This document shows, one piece after another, positions 24,952-34,708 of a stretch of 64,000 bases of DNA. The notes below the pieces were generated by a model that saw only the letters and a list, made by a program, of their open reading frames with translations, was not told where the DNA came from and ran no database searches. A program made the translations under genes and the position numbers. The stretch covers positions 1 through 64,000 of the forward strand of contig NZ_JAEUXJ010000002.1 of assembly GCF_016775475.1 (NCBI RefSeq), given 5' to 3'. The number at the start of each line of letters is the position of its first letter. Within the stretch, counting starts at the first letter, position 1. Origin of the DNA: Belnapia mucosa. GTDB lineage: Bacteria > Pseudomonadota > Alphaproteobacteria > Acetobacterales > Acetobacteraceae.

Positions 24952-25098
24952 TCAATGCATGTCGGTCAGGCTGCGCCATACAAGCCGGGCCAGCCACAGA
25001 ATGCCGCCCCAGAGTGGAAGCGACAGAAGGACCGCGAGCAGAGCCGCGAAGCCGAACCCCAAAGGAGGCCGCTCACCGTTGTCGCGCTCGTCCGGCAT
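24952..25098 (-). CDS. Small single-helix membrane protein, 48 residues
   Basis: ATG 25098 is preceded by GGAG at five bases. The product begins MPDERDNGERPPLGFG, continues with one hydrophobic helix (FAALLAVLLSLPLWGGILWL) and ends with a basic tail LVWRSLTDMH. Charge distribution and the ribosome-binding site suggest a real small membrane protein. No family is recognised. The surrounding 425-base gap (24818-25242) contains nothing else I can support. Confidence 0.45.
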   Translation of the reverse strand: MPDERDNGERPPLGFGFAALLAVLLSLPLWGGILWLARLVWRSLTDMH

Positions 25099-25242
25099 GG
25101 TGGCTCCGCGCAGCCTGTGGCACTGCTGCCATAAGCCCCTGGGGCGTGGAAGTTGCCTTTGTTGGCCTGCTAATTCTCGGTTTGCACAATGGTGCTGAGC
25201 GGGACCGTACAGAGCGAGATGGCGGGCAGAGCTCCGGCTCTG

Positions 25243-26217
25243 CTACTCGGGCTGAATGCCCGCCGCGCGCAGGATGGCCGTGTAGCGTTCTGCCCCTTCG
25301 CGCACCAAATTCATCACCTGCTCGGGCGTCTCGAAACCTGCACGCGGCGCGACGCCGGCCAGTTCGATGAGCTTCTCGGCACTCTGCTGGATCGCACCCC
25401 GGAAGGCGGTGCCTAGCGCAGCTACGACGGGTGCCGGGGTGCCGGTAGGGGCGAGGATGGGGAAGAACTCCTCATGGATCAGCCCCGGCAGACCGGCTTC
25501 GGTTGCGCTCGGCACATTCGGCAAGGCCGCGGTGCGTTGCTCCGCCATGACCGCGAGCGCGCGCAGCCCCCCGCCGCGCACCTGCCCGATCGCGGAGGCC
25601 ATGGTTGGGGTGCCGACCTCCGCTTCGCCGGAGACGAGTGCGGCAACGCTCGGGCCGCCGCCGCGGTAATGCACCACTTCGACCTCAACCTTGAAGGTGC
25701 TGCGGAACAATTCCCCGCCCAGATGTACGCCGCTGCCCTTGCCGGCCGTGGCGAGATTGTAGCGACCCGGATTGGCCCGCAACAAGGCGACGAGCTTCTG
25801 CGCCGTATCCGCCGGCAGCTGTGGATTGACGACGACGACATAGGGGGAGAAGCCGGCAACCGCCACGCCGACGAAATCCTCAACCGTCTGATACGGCACG
25901 CGCGCGACGATCGCGGGTATCGTCGAATGCGAGCTGTTGATGAGCAGCGTGTATCCATCCGGCGCCGCATGCGCGACATATTCGGCGCCGATCACGCCAC
26001 CGGCGCCGGCGCGGTTCTCCACGACGATCGGCTGGCCGAGCGCCTGGCCCGCCGCATCCGCGATGATCCGTCCGACGATGTCGTTGGAGCCGCCGGGGGC
26101 AAAGGGCACGACCAAGCGGATGGGCCGATCGGGCCGCCAGCCTGGGGCGGTCTGGGCATGGGCGAGCGATGGCGCCAGAAGGGCAGCGAGGCCAAGCCTG
26201 CGGCGGCTGATGGGCAT
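25243..26217 (-). CDS. TctC/Bug-family solute-binding protein
   Basis: A 324-residue periplasmic receptor. The signal MPISRRRLGLAALLAPSLAHAQ is followed by the family blocks PDRPIRLVVPFAPGGSNDIVGR, GQPIVVENRAGAGGVIG, DGYTLLINSS, YNLATAGKGSGVHLGG and VVHYRGGGPSVAAL. It is the last gene of a set reading enolase-superfamily enzyme, GMC oxidoreductase, receptor, so its ligand is probably a sugar acid or polyol-derived acid handled by those enzymes. Confidence 0.88.
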   Translation of the reverse strand: MPISRRRLGLAALLAPSLAHAQTAPGWRPDRPIRLVVPFAPGGSNDIVGRIIADAAGQALGQPIVVENRAGAGGVIGAEYVAHAAPDGYTLLINSSHSTIPAIVARVPYQTVEDFVGVAVAGFSPYVVVVNPQLPADTAQKLVALLRANPGRYNLATAGKGSGVHLGGELFRSTFKVEVEVVHYRGGGPSVAALVSGEAEVGTPTMASAIGQVRGGGLRALAVMAEQRTAALPNVPSATEAGLPGLIHEEFFPILAPTGTPAPVVAALGTAFRGAIQQSAEKLIELAGVAPRAGFETPEQVMNLVREGAERYTAILRAAGIQPE

Positions 26218-26358
26218 GCGAGACGTCTCCCCGACTTCGGCTCCGCGACGTCCGGAGAGAACGGCGCGTGCCCTTATTATGCCCCGACCATAGCGCGATC
26301 CCGGGCCGGTGCCAGGGGAGGTATCCTATTCGTCAGCCGGAGAGGGTCTCGACGCAGA

Positions 26359-28028
26359 TCAGGGGGCCGTCACCGCAAACCGGTCTGCCGGTCCCCCAGA
26401 CGCCCCCCGACGCTCGGCATCTTGCAAGACGAATTCGGCACAGCGACTTCCCAGCATCATGGCGGGGGCATTGGTGTTGCCCGCATTGATATCCGGCATC
26501 GCCGAAAGGTCGCAGACGCGCAGATTGCCGAGCCCCCGCACCCGAAGGCGTGAGTCGAGCACCGCGAGTGGGTCGGCCGCCGAACCCATCCGGCAGGTTC
26601 CGGCCGGGTGGTAGTTGGTTTTCACGAAGCGCCGGCAATGCCGCATGATCGCTTCGTCATCCAGCCTGGCAGGATCGGGGATGGCGATGGAGGCGATGCG
26701 CTCCGCCATTGGGCTGGTCTGGAAGGCGCGGAGGAAGAAGCGCTGCCCCTCGATCATCGCCCGCGCATCCTCGGGGTGCTGAAGCAGGTTCGGCGAGACA
26801 AGCGGCATGGCATCCGGATCGGCCGAGCGCAGTCGCACATGGCCGCGCGACTTCGGCTTCACCACGACGGTCGTGACGGTGACGCCGTAGCTGTCCTTCA
26901 CCAGCGTCAGCGTGTCGCGGTCGAGATAGACGATGGGCACGCAGAAGGCCTGGATCGTCGGCTCGTCATCGCGGTCGATCGGGTTGACGAAGGCGCCGGC
27001 TTCGACCCCGGCAGAGAGGATCGGCCCCGTGCCGAGCAGCTTGAACTGCAGCCCGTTCAGCAGCATCCGCCAGCCGACGCCCTGCCGGAAGTAGCCATGC
27101 TTTCCATTGGCCATGGCGATGATCGGGACTTCCGGATGGTCGATCAGGTTCTCGCCAATGCCGGGATGATCGATCAGGCAGTCGATGCCCATCTCCTGCA
27201 GCTGCGCGGCGGGACCGATGCCTGAGAGCATGAGGAGCTGCGGCGTGACGAGGGAGCCAGCGGCGAGGACGATCTCGCCATCGGCCGCGGCACGGTGCTC
27301 GCGGCCCTTCGCATCCTGCCAGACAACACCGACGGCGCGACCACGCTCGATGACGACACGGCGGACGCGTGCCTGCAGGCGGAGGGTGAGGTTCGGGTTG
27401 CCCTCCAGCGGGGCGAGGAAGGCATAGGCGGCGCTGCTGCGCCGGCCGCGGCGGTTCATGAACTGGTAGAAGCCGACGCCGCGCTGGACCGGGCCATTGA
27501 AGTCGTGGTTATAGGGCTCGCCCAGCGCCTGCACCGACTGGATGAACCAGCGCGAAACCTCGTTGATATGACCGGGATCGGAGACGAGAAGCGGGCCGTC
27601 GCTGCCATGCAGCTCGTTATGCAGCCGGTCATTGCCCTCCATGCCGCGAAAATGCGGCAGAACATCCGTCCAGCGCCAGCCGGGATAGTCGTTGTCGCCG
27701 CGCAGCGCCTCGTGCCAGGCGTCATAGTCGGAGGGGCGGCCGCGCATATAGACCTGCGCATTCACGGAAGACCCGCCACCCAGCACATTCGCTTGCGGAA
27801 TGTCGTGCACACGCCCGTCCAGATGCTCCTGCGGCACCGTCCGATGGTAGCGCATGAACTTGCTGCCGTTGATCATCTTGAAGATGCCCGGCGGCATGTC
27901 GAGCAGCGGATGGCGATGGGAATGGCCAGCTTCCAGCAGCAGCACGCGGGCGCCGCCCGCGACCAGCCGCGCCGCGGCAACGCAGCCGGATGAGCCGCCG
28001 CCGATGACGATATGGTCGTAACGCTCCA

Positions 28029-28032
<4 letters not shown>
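26359..28032 (-). CDS. GMC-family FAD oxidoreductase (choline dehydrogenase-like)
   Basis: A 557-residue flavoprotein that oxidises an alcohol to an aldehyde or ketone. The FAD motif is VIGGGSSGCVAAARL (about 9), GMC signature 1 is around NVLGGGSSVNAQVYMRG, signature 2 is GSLVTPQLLMLSGIGP, and the catalytic His is in NYHPAGTCRMG, with Asn further on in NAGNTNAPAMM. It overlaps the upstream enolase-superfamily gene by 4 bases (ATGA), so the two enzymes are translationally coupled and probably act on one substrate. Confidence 0.9.
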
Positions 28033-29117
<1,085 letters not shown>

Positions 29118-29130
29118 GATGTGGGCTCCT

Positions 29131-29427
29131 TCAGCGGGCGGGCGCGGTGCGGGTAGCCAGCAGCCGCGCCTGCAACAGGACGACGACAAGCAGGAACAGC
29201 CCGCGGATCACCGATTGCCAATAGACGGAAAGGCTGATCGTGCCGCGCCCATTCTCGAAGTTGAGGATGTTGAAGATGAGGCCGAGCAGCAGCACGCCCG
29301 CCAGCGTGCCGCCGACGACCGTCGCGGCAATGGCGAAGAGCTCCTGCGCCTCAAAGCGCATGCTCTCGGTCTGGGAGAAGCCGACGCGGTAATGCAGCTT
29401 GCGATCCAGCGGCGGCAGGCAGGGCAA
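29131..29427 (-). pseudogene. C-terminal stub of RbsC-type ABC permease
   Basis: The last 80 or so residues match the C-terminus of ribose/sugar ABC permeases: RVGFSQTES, FEAQELFAIAATVVGGT (the conserved AIAA-x-VIGGT region), then LLLGLIFNILNF and VYWQSVIRGLFLLVVVLLQ. A normal permease is about 320 residues; the first three-quarters and the usual ATPase and receptor genes are gone. It lies directly ahead of the enolase-superfamily gene, so it was probably the end of that operon's own uptake system. Confidence 0.7.
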
Positions 29428-29532
29428 GGAGGGTCCCGCGCGGGATGCTCATTCCGGTCGGTCCTCCTGATCCGGCGCTGGCTTGGGCCGGTCGCCTGCC
29501 TCGCCTGCGGCGATGGCGCTTGGCCGGGCGTT

Positions 29533-29543
29533 TGGTCCGACCA
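29533..29543. promoter_or_regulatory. Candidate GntR/FCD operator
   Basis: TGGTCCGACCA is a perfect 5-1-5 palindrome and matches the TGGT-N3-ACCA type typical of FadR-subfamily GntR targets. It sits between the permease stub and the GntR gene (start 29681), in what was a divergent control region. Confidence 0.6.
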
Positions 29544-29607
29544 GACGGGAGTCTGGCGCGGCGCACACGTCCGCGTCACCGCGCAATATCGCGATGCCGC
29601 TACCGCT

Positions 29608-29618
29608 TGGTCCGCCCG
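29608..29618. promoter_or_regulatory. Second, degenerate GntR-like operator
   Basis: TGGTCCGCCCG shares TTGGTCCG plus the next CC with the palindrome 75 bases to the left (10 of 11 positions from 29607). Only one half-site is preserved. It lies 63 bases upstream of the GntR start codon. Confidence 0.4.
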
Positions 29619-29680
29619 AATTTGATGCTGTTTGGCACCGAATGCCTTGGCCGTGCCCCTGTTTCTCCGGAAGCTGGGCC

Positions 29681-30172
29681 ATGGACCACCTGCAGGAGCC
29701 CCGTCGCCGCACCTCTCCGCGCCTGGCCGATACGGTCTCGGCCGAACTCGCGCGCCTCATCGCCACCGGCGGCTTACCTTCCGGCGTTCGCCTGCCGACC
29801 GAACGTGAGCTGATGCGGCGCTTCGGCGTCAGCCGCTCCGCTGTGCGGGCGGCGATCGGCGATCCCGAGCGCTTCTACGCCACCGATGCCGCCTTCCACG
29901 CCTTGCTCTATCGCCTGCCACGCAATCCGATCTTCCCGGAAGTGCACCGCGCCTATGTCGAATGGCTGCAGGACCATTGGCGATGCATGCCGCGCGGGGC
30001 GGAATACGACCGGCTGAACCATGCGGCGCATGCCGAGATCCTGGCCGCGATCATTGCCCGGGATCCCGATGCGGCGGAGGCGGCATTGCGGCGCCACCTG
30101 ACGACCGCATGGGAATTGCTCCGGGCCGCGCTGCCCCCCGCCTTGCCGGCGGAGGGCAGCCGGACCCGCTAG
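29681..30172 (+). pseudogene. GntR/FCD regulator with in-frame internal deletion
   Basis: A 163-residue protein where the family is normally 220-250. The N-terminus is a good GntR helix-turn-helix (LADTVSAELARLIATGGLPSG, LPTERELMRRFGVSRSAVRAAI). At about residue 60 it jumps into the second half of the FCD domain (FYATDAAFHALLYRLPRNPIF, NHAAHAEILAAI, AALRRHLTTAWELL). The DNA-binding wing and the first FCD helices, roughly 70-80 residues, are missing although the frame is kept. The D-x3-H and the two later His ligands survive. Loss of DNA binding or specificity is likely. Confidence 0.7.
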
Positions 30173-30441
30173 CGCCAGCCGTAATGGTGAGGCCGCGGAT
30201 GGTGCCAGGAGCGATGCGGCGGAGGCGGCGGCGCATAGCGGTGCCAGTGATGCCGCGGCGGCGGCGCATAATGCGGCTGATGATAGCCGCGATGATCATA
30301 GCCGCGCTGATAGTGGACCGGGATGGCCGATTGGGCGAGACCGGCTGGCGCCTGCGCAGGGAAAGGCGCTGCGGCGGCGTCCTGGGTGCCGGCCGAGAGC
30401 AGCCCAAGGCCCAGAGCGGCTGCGACGAGAAGGCTACGCAT
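30169..30441 (-). CDS. Secreted His/Pro/Tyr-rich small protein
   Basis: A 90-residue protein. The signal peptide MRSLLVAAALGLGLLSAGTQDAAAA is followed by a mature part rich in His, Tyr, Pro and Arg (YDHRGYHQPHYAPPPRHHWH and similar). Such tails may bind metals, but no enzyme domain is present. AAAGGAGG precedes ATG 30441 ideally. Its stop overlaps the convergent GntR stop by 4 bases. Similar short proteins are common in Acetobacteraceae and Rhizobiales. Confidence 0.7.
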   Translation of the reverse strand: MRSLLVAAALGLGLLSAGTQDAAAAPFPAQAPAGLAQSAIPVHYQRGYDHRGYHQPHYAPPPRHHWHRYAPPPPPHRSWHHPRPHHYGWR

Positions 30442-30652
30442 GGTGTCCTCCTTTGGAAGTCCGAGGAGGCATAGTGGCTCCCGCGGCAAGGCCGGATCAG
30501 GGCTGGATTGCCGCCATCCCAAGGCAGACTGTAACGGCCTGTATGGCACCCCGAGGCGCATCGCAGGCCGGTGCTGTGGATAGCGGGGACAAGCCGGCCC
30601 GCCCCGCCTTTGGCGGTGTTGTCGTGTTCATGGTGTGTTCTAGGCTGCGGGC

Positions 30653-30856
30653 ATGCCCGACGATTCCCTGCCTGCCCGTCCCGCACAGTTCGACCATTTC
30701 GAGCCGAAGGCGCTGCGAACCTCGCCAGATGAGCGGCAACTCGTCGAGGATTGCGTGGCGCGCGCGCTGGCGGCGCATCCGGCCTGGCCCTGGCCGCTGA
30801 TCGAGGAAGAGGGCCGACGACGCGCCGAGGAAGTCCTCGCGGCCTCGCGCCGATGA
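30653..30856 (+). CDS. Small hypothetical protein
   Basis: A 67-residue, charged, soluble protein (MPDDSLPARPAQFDHFEPK, then DERQLVEDCVARALAAHP) with an amphipathic helix. There is no clear ribosome-binding site but GC-rich third positions support coding. It ends 67 bases before the DUF4112 gene on the same strand. No family is recognised. Confidence 0.45.
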   Translation: MPDDSLPARPAQFDHFEPKALRTSPDERQLVEDCVARALAAHPAWPWPLIEEEGRRRAEEVLAASRR

Positions 30857-30923
30857 TGTGGTGCGCCGCCACCATTGGCCGCGCGCGGCGTTCCTTCGGT
30901 GGTATGTCCTTGAGGAGAGCAGG

Positions 30924-31313
30924 ATGAGGAGCCTCGCGGTCGCAGATGTCAGGGAGGCCGGAGGCCGCCGCGAGCAGGAGACCTATGCGCGGCTGGAGAT
31001 GATCGCACGCCTGCTCGACACCAAATGGCACATCCCGGGAACCGGAATCCGCTTCGGGGCGGATGCGCTGCTGAGCCTGCTGCCCGCTGTCGGACCGGTG
31101 GCTTCCACGGCCGTCTCGGCCTATCTGATCTGGGAGGCACGCCGGCTCGGCGTCTCCACCGGCCTGCTGATCCGCATGCTCGGCAATCTTGGTCTGGATG
31201 CGCTCATCAGCGCGGTGCCCGTGGCGGGCTCGATCGGCGATGTCTTCTTCCGCGCCAATCTCCGCAACATGGCCCTGCTGAGGCGGCACCTGGAGCGGCG
31301 CGGCAGGCCCTAG
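30924..31313 (+). CDS. DUF4112-family membrane protein
   Basis: A 129-residue protein with the DUF4112 signature: RLEMIARLLDTKWHIPGTGIRF, then GADALLSLLPAVGPVASTAVSAYLIWEARRLG, and a second hydrophobic stretch ALISAVPVAGSIGDVFF. Two membrane hairpins are likely. ATG 30924 is chosen because GAGGAG is at the right distance; the longer frame is unsupported. Function of the family is unknown. It overlaps the stop of the convergent flavin oxidoreductase by 4 bases. Confidence 0.8.
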   Translation: MRSLAVADVREAGGRREQETYARLEMIARLLDTKWHIPGTGIRFGADALLSLLPAVGPVASTAVSAYLIWEARRLGVSTGLLIRMLGNLGLDALISAVPVAGSIGDVFFRANLRNMALLRRHLERRGRP

Positions 31314-32464
31314 CCGGCTCCGTCCTGGCGGGAAGCCGCCGCGGGCGGCCAGCCGAGCGAGCCTTCCGGGCCCGGCCGGTTGCGCAGCCACCAGGACCAG
31401 TCCTCCGGCAGCAGGGACAGCGGATCCGGATGGCCAAGCTCCCGCGCGGCCCAGACCGGCCAATGAGGATTGGACAGGGCGGGCCGCCCCAGGAAGACGA
31501 GGTCGATCTGCTCCTCGCGGATCACCCGATCGGCGACCGCAGGAATGCCGAGATTCCAGCTCACGCCCACCGGGATGCCGACCTCGCGCCGCACGCGATG
31601 CGCCCGCTCGACCATGAAGGCCACCTCGCCGAAGGGCAGGTCCCTCACCGCATCCGTATTCATCCCGAGGCTGAGATCGGCGAGATCGAGGCCGTGTTCC
31701 TTCATGGCGCCGACTGCCCAGACCGCATCGTCGAACTGCACGCCCGCCTCGTTGAAGTCGTCGGAGCCGAGCCGCATGGTCAGCGGCAGCCGTTCCGGCC
31801 AGACCGCCCGCACCGCATCCAGCGCCTCGCGGTGGAAGCGCAGCCGGTTCTCGAGGCTGCCGCCGTATTCGTCGGTGCGCTGGTTGGCGAGCGGGGAGAA
31901 GAAGCTGGCGCCGAGATAGCCATGGGCGAAATGCATCTCCAGCCACTCGAACCCGGCCGCGAGGGCCCGCCGGGCGGCCTCGGCATAGGACCGGTGCAGG
32001 TCGTGGATCTCGTCCGCGGTCAGCGCGTGGACCGGGTAGGTGTAGCGCCCGCCATAGGGGATGGCCGAGGGCGCGCGGACCTGCCAGCCATCCGGATGGT
32101 CGGGCGGCAGCTGCGTCTTGCCATGCCAGGGCTTCTTCTCGCTGCCCTTCCGGCCGGTATGGCCGAGCTGGATGGCGGGGACGGCGCCCATGTCGCGGAT
32201 GATCGCCGTGACGCGGGCGAGGCCTTCGATCTGCGCATCATCCCAGATGCCGGCGCAGCTCGTGCCGGTGCGGCCATCCGGCGTGATGGCGATCTGCTCG
32301 GGGAAGACGAGGCCGAAGCCACCCGCTGCGCGGGACCCCATCAGCATCACATGGAAGTCGCCCATGCGGCCCTCGACCGAGCGGTACATGGTCATGGGCG
32401 ACATGGCGATGCGGTTGCGCAGCGTCACGCCCTTGAGAGTGAAGGGGCTGAAAAGATTCGGCAT
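31310..32464 (-). CDS. Old Yellow Enzyme family NADH:flavin oxidoreductase
   Basis: A 384-residue FMN TIM-barrel enzyme. The N-terminus LFSPFTLKGVTLRNRIAMSPM is typical, followed by QLGHTGRKGS, the substrate-binding His in GFEWLEMHFAHGYL, FFSPLANQRTDEYGGSLENR (family hallmark) and a phosphate-binding end FLGRPALSNP. It resembles the YqjM/xenobiotic reductase class that reduces activated alkenes. The C-terminal 35 residues are a low-complexity extension. It is transcribed alone; the TctC gene upstream starts on the same strand. Confidence 0.88.
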   Translation of the reverse strand: MPNLFSPFTLKGVTLRNRIAMSPMTMYRSVEGRMGDFHVMLMGSRAAGGFGLVFPEQIAITPDGRTGTSCAGIWDDAQIEGLARVTAIIRDMGAVPAIQLGHTGRKGSEKKPWHGKTQLPPDHPDGWQVRAPSAIPYGGRYTYPVHALTADEIHDLHRSYAEAARRALAAGFEWLEMHFAHGYLGASFFSPLANQRTDEYGGSLENRLRFHREALDAVRAVWPERLPLTMRLGSDDFNEAGVQFDDAVWAVGAMKEHGLDLADLSLGMNTDAVRDLPFGEVAFMVERAHRVRREVGIPVGVSWNLGIPAVADRVIREEQIDLVFLGRPALSNPHWPVWAARELGHPDPLSLLPEDWSWWLRNRPGPEGSLGWPPAAASRQDGAG

Positions 32465-32548
32465 CGGACAATAGGCCCGTGAGGATTAATGCCGAAGCAT
32501 AGGGGACCCTGACCCCGCGGCAATCTCCTCGTCGCGGCCTCGGGCCCG

Positions 32549-33535
32549 TTATTCCGCCTTGATCCCCATGCTCTGCGCGATCTCCCGCCAGGTGGCGACC
32601 TCCGCGCGGATGCGCGCGGCGAATGCCTGCGGTCCCGTGAAATCCGGCACCGCGGCCTGGGTGGCAAGCTTCGTCCGGGTCTCGGCACTGCCGGTGACGG
32701 CCTCCAGGTCACGCGCCATGTGCGAGACGAGGGGGCCCGGCGTTCCGGCCGGGGCCATGATGCCGAACCACAGGCCGGAATCCGGCACGGGATGGCCCAG
32801 CTCCGCCATGGTCGGCACCTCCGGCAGTTCCGGGGCGCGCTTCGGCCCGAGAACGGCGAGGGGCCGGATCTGCCCTGCCTGGTAGGGGCCCACCGCGCCC
32901 GCCATCCCATGCGCCAGCAACGGCACCCGGCCGCCGATCACGTCCTGCAGCAAGGGCGCGGTGCCGCGATAGGGCACATGGCTGAGCGAGATGCCGAGCG
33001 CCCGGCACAGCGTCTCTCCGCCGAAATGCCCGGTGCCGCCGACACCGGTGGAGCCATAGGCGAGCGCGCCTGGCTGGGCGCGGGCCGCGGCCGCTACCGC
33101 GCCCAGGTCCCGCCAGGGCTGGTCCGCGGCGCACCAGAACAGGTTGGGCGCGGTGCAGAAGGTGCCGATCGGCGCGAAGCCATCCGGCAGGGCATAGGGC
33201 AGGTTGGGATGGACCGCCGCGTTCAGCACGACGGCATTGGAGGCGAAGAACAGGGTCAGCCCATCTGGCGCGGCGCGCGCCACCACCTCCGCCGCAACCG
33301 AGGAGGAGGCACCGGCGCGGTTCTCGACCACGACGGTCTGCCCCCAGGCCGACTGGAGGCCGGCGGCGGCAAGGCGGCCGATGAAATCCGTCGGCCCGCC
33401 GGGCGGGTAGCCGATCAGCAGCCGCACCGGACGGTCGGGCCAGGGGGCCTGAGCCTGAGCCCGGCCGAGGGTGGCGGTGAGCAGGCCCGGCAGGGCCAGC
33501 ATCGCGCGGCGCGTCGCCGCGGCGGTGGTGTTCAT
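32549..33535 (-). CDS. TctC/Bug-family solute-binding protein
   Basis: A 328-residue periplasmic receptor. The signal (RRAMLALPGLLTATLGRAQAQA) precedes PDRPVRLLIGYPPGGPTDFIGR, GQTVVVENRAGASSSVA, DGLTLFFASN, LAYGSTGVGGTGHFGG and SHVPYRGTAPLLQD. It follows another TctC gene on the same strand and precedes the Old Yellow Enzyme gene. No tripartite membrane subunits are nearby. Ligand unknown. Confidence 0.87.
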   Translation of the reverse strand: MNTTAAATRRAMLALPGLLTATLGRAQAQAPWPDRPVRLLIGYPPGGPTDFIGRLAAAGLQSAWGQTVVVENRAGASSSVAAEVVARAAPDGLTLFFASNAVVLNAAVHPNLPYALPDGFAPIGTFCTAPNLFWCAADQPWRDLGAVAAAARAQPGALAYGSTGVGGTGHFGGETLCRALGISLSHVPYRGTAPLLQDVIGGRVPLLAHGMAGAVGPYQAGQIRPLAVLGPKRAPELPEVPTMAELGHPVPDSGLWFGIMAPAGTPGPLVSHMARDLEAVTGSAETRTKLATQAAVPDFTGPQAFAARIRAEVATWREIAQSMGIKAE

Positions 33536-33646
33536 GTCCGTTTCTCTCCCAGCCCCCGCGGGCGCGGGAAGGCGCGCTGCGGGGGACCGGGACGGTAGCG
33601 CGGGACGCGTGGGCCGCGACAGCCGGGCCTGCGTGACCCCGGCGGG

Positions 33647-34615
33647 CTATTCGATGCGGATGCCCTGGGCGCGGATGATCTCGCCCCAGCGGGCGCGCTC
33701 CTCCGTCACCCGCCGCGCGAAGACACCGGGATCGTTGGGCAGGTAGATGAGGCCCTGATCGGCGAGGAAGCGCTGCGTCTCCGAGGTCAGCGCGACGCGG
33801 ACATATTCGTCGTGCAGCCGTTCGATGATCGGCGCCGGCGTCCCGGTCGGCGCGATCACCGCATACCAGGTCGAGACATCGATATCCGGGTAGCCGGATT
33901 CCATCAGAGTCGGCACGTCCGGAAGCTGCGGCGCCCGCACGGGCGTGGTGACGGCCAGGGGGCGCACCGCGCCGGCGCGGATCTGCGGCAGCATCAGGGG
34001 CAGCGTGTCGAACATCGCCTGGATGTCGCCGCGCATCATCGCCGGCAGGCTCTCATTCGTGCCGCGGAAGGGCACGTGCTCCATGGCGATGCCGTCGCGC
34101 CGCTTGAACATCTCGAAGATCAGGTGCTGCGCGGTGCCGACGCCGACGCTCGCGTAATTGGCGCGGTCGGGCCGCGAGCGGGCCCAGGCGATGAATTCGG
34201 CCACGGTGTGGGCCGGAACCTCGTTCGCCACCACCAGCACCAGGGGCGAGGCGGCGAACATCACGATCGGGATCAGGTCCTTCCCGGCATCGTAGGGGAT
34301 ATCGCGGAACAGGTGCGGGAAGATGGTCAGCGGGCCGAGATTGCCCATGCCGATGGTGTAGCCGTCGGGGACGGCACGCGCGACCTCCGCCACGCCGATG
34401 CGGCCCCCGGCGCCGGAGCGGAAATCATTGACGATGGGCTGGCCCAAGGCCCGCGAGACCGGGTCGTTGAAGGCGCGCGCCACAAGGTCGTTCAGTCCGC
34501 CCGGCGGCCAGGGAACGACGAAGCGGACGGGGCGGTCCGGCCAGGCCCGCTGCGCCAGGGCAGGCGTGGCGAGCGGCAGGGCGAGGGAGGCGGCGAGAAG
34601 GTTGCGGCGCAGCAT
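33647..34615 (-). CDS. TctC/Bug-family solute-binding protein
   Basis: A 322-residue periplasmic receptor. The signal MLRRNLLAASLALPLATPALAQ is followed by PDRPVRFVVPWPPGGLNDLVAR, GQPIVNDFRSGAGGRIG, DGYTIGMGNL, NYASVGVGTAQHLIFE and EHVPFRGTNESLPAM. ATG 34615 gives a standard signal; an upstream in-frame ATG adds a non-signal stretch. It is divergent from the TauD-like dioxygenase gene, with 93 bases between the two starts. Confidence 0.87.
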   Translation of the reverse strand: MLRRNLLAASLALPLATPALAQRAWPDRPVRFVVPWPPGGLNDLVARAFNDPVSRALGQPIVNDFRSGAGGRIGVAEVARAVPDGYTIGMGNLGPLTIFPHLFRDIPYDAGKDLIPIVMFAASPLVLVVANEVPAHTVAEFIAWARSRPDRANYASVGVGTAQHLIFEMFKRRDGIAMEHVPFRGTNESLPAMMRGDIQAMFDTLPLMLPQIRAGAVRPLAVTTPVRAPQLPDVPTLMESGYPDIDVSTWYAVIAPTGTPAPIIERLHDEYVRVALTSETQRFLADQGLIYLPNDPGVFARRVTEERARWGEIIRAQGIRIE

Positions 34616-34708
34616 GGGCGGACTGTGCCCCGGAACCCGAACGAAAGCCAGACCACCCACCGCGACAAGTCCCGCCGCCGGGTGTAGCCTCGCCTCAGGA
34701 GATCGCCC

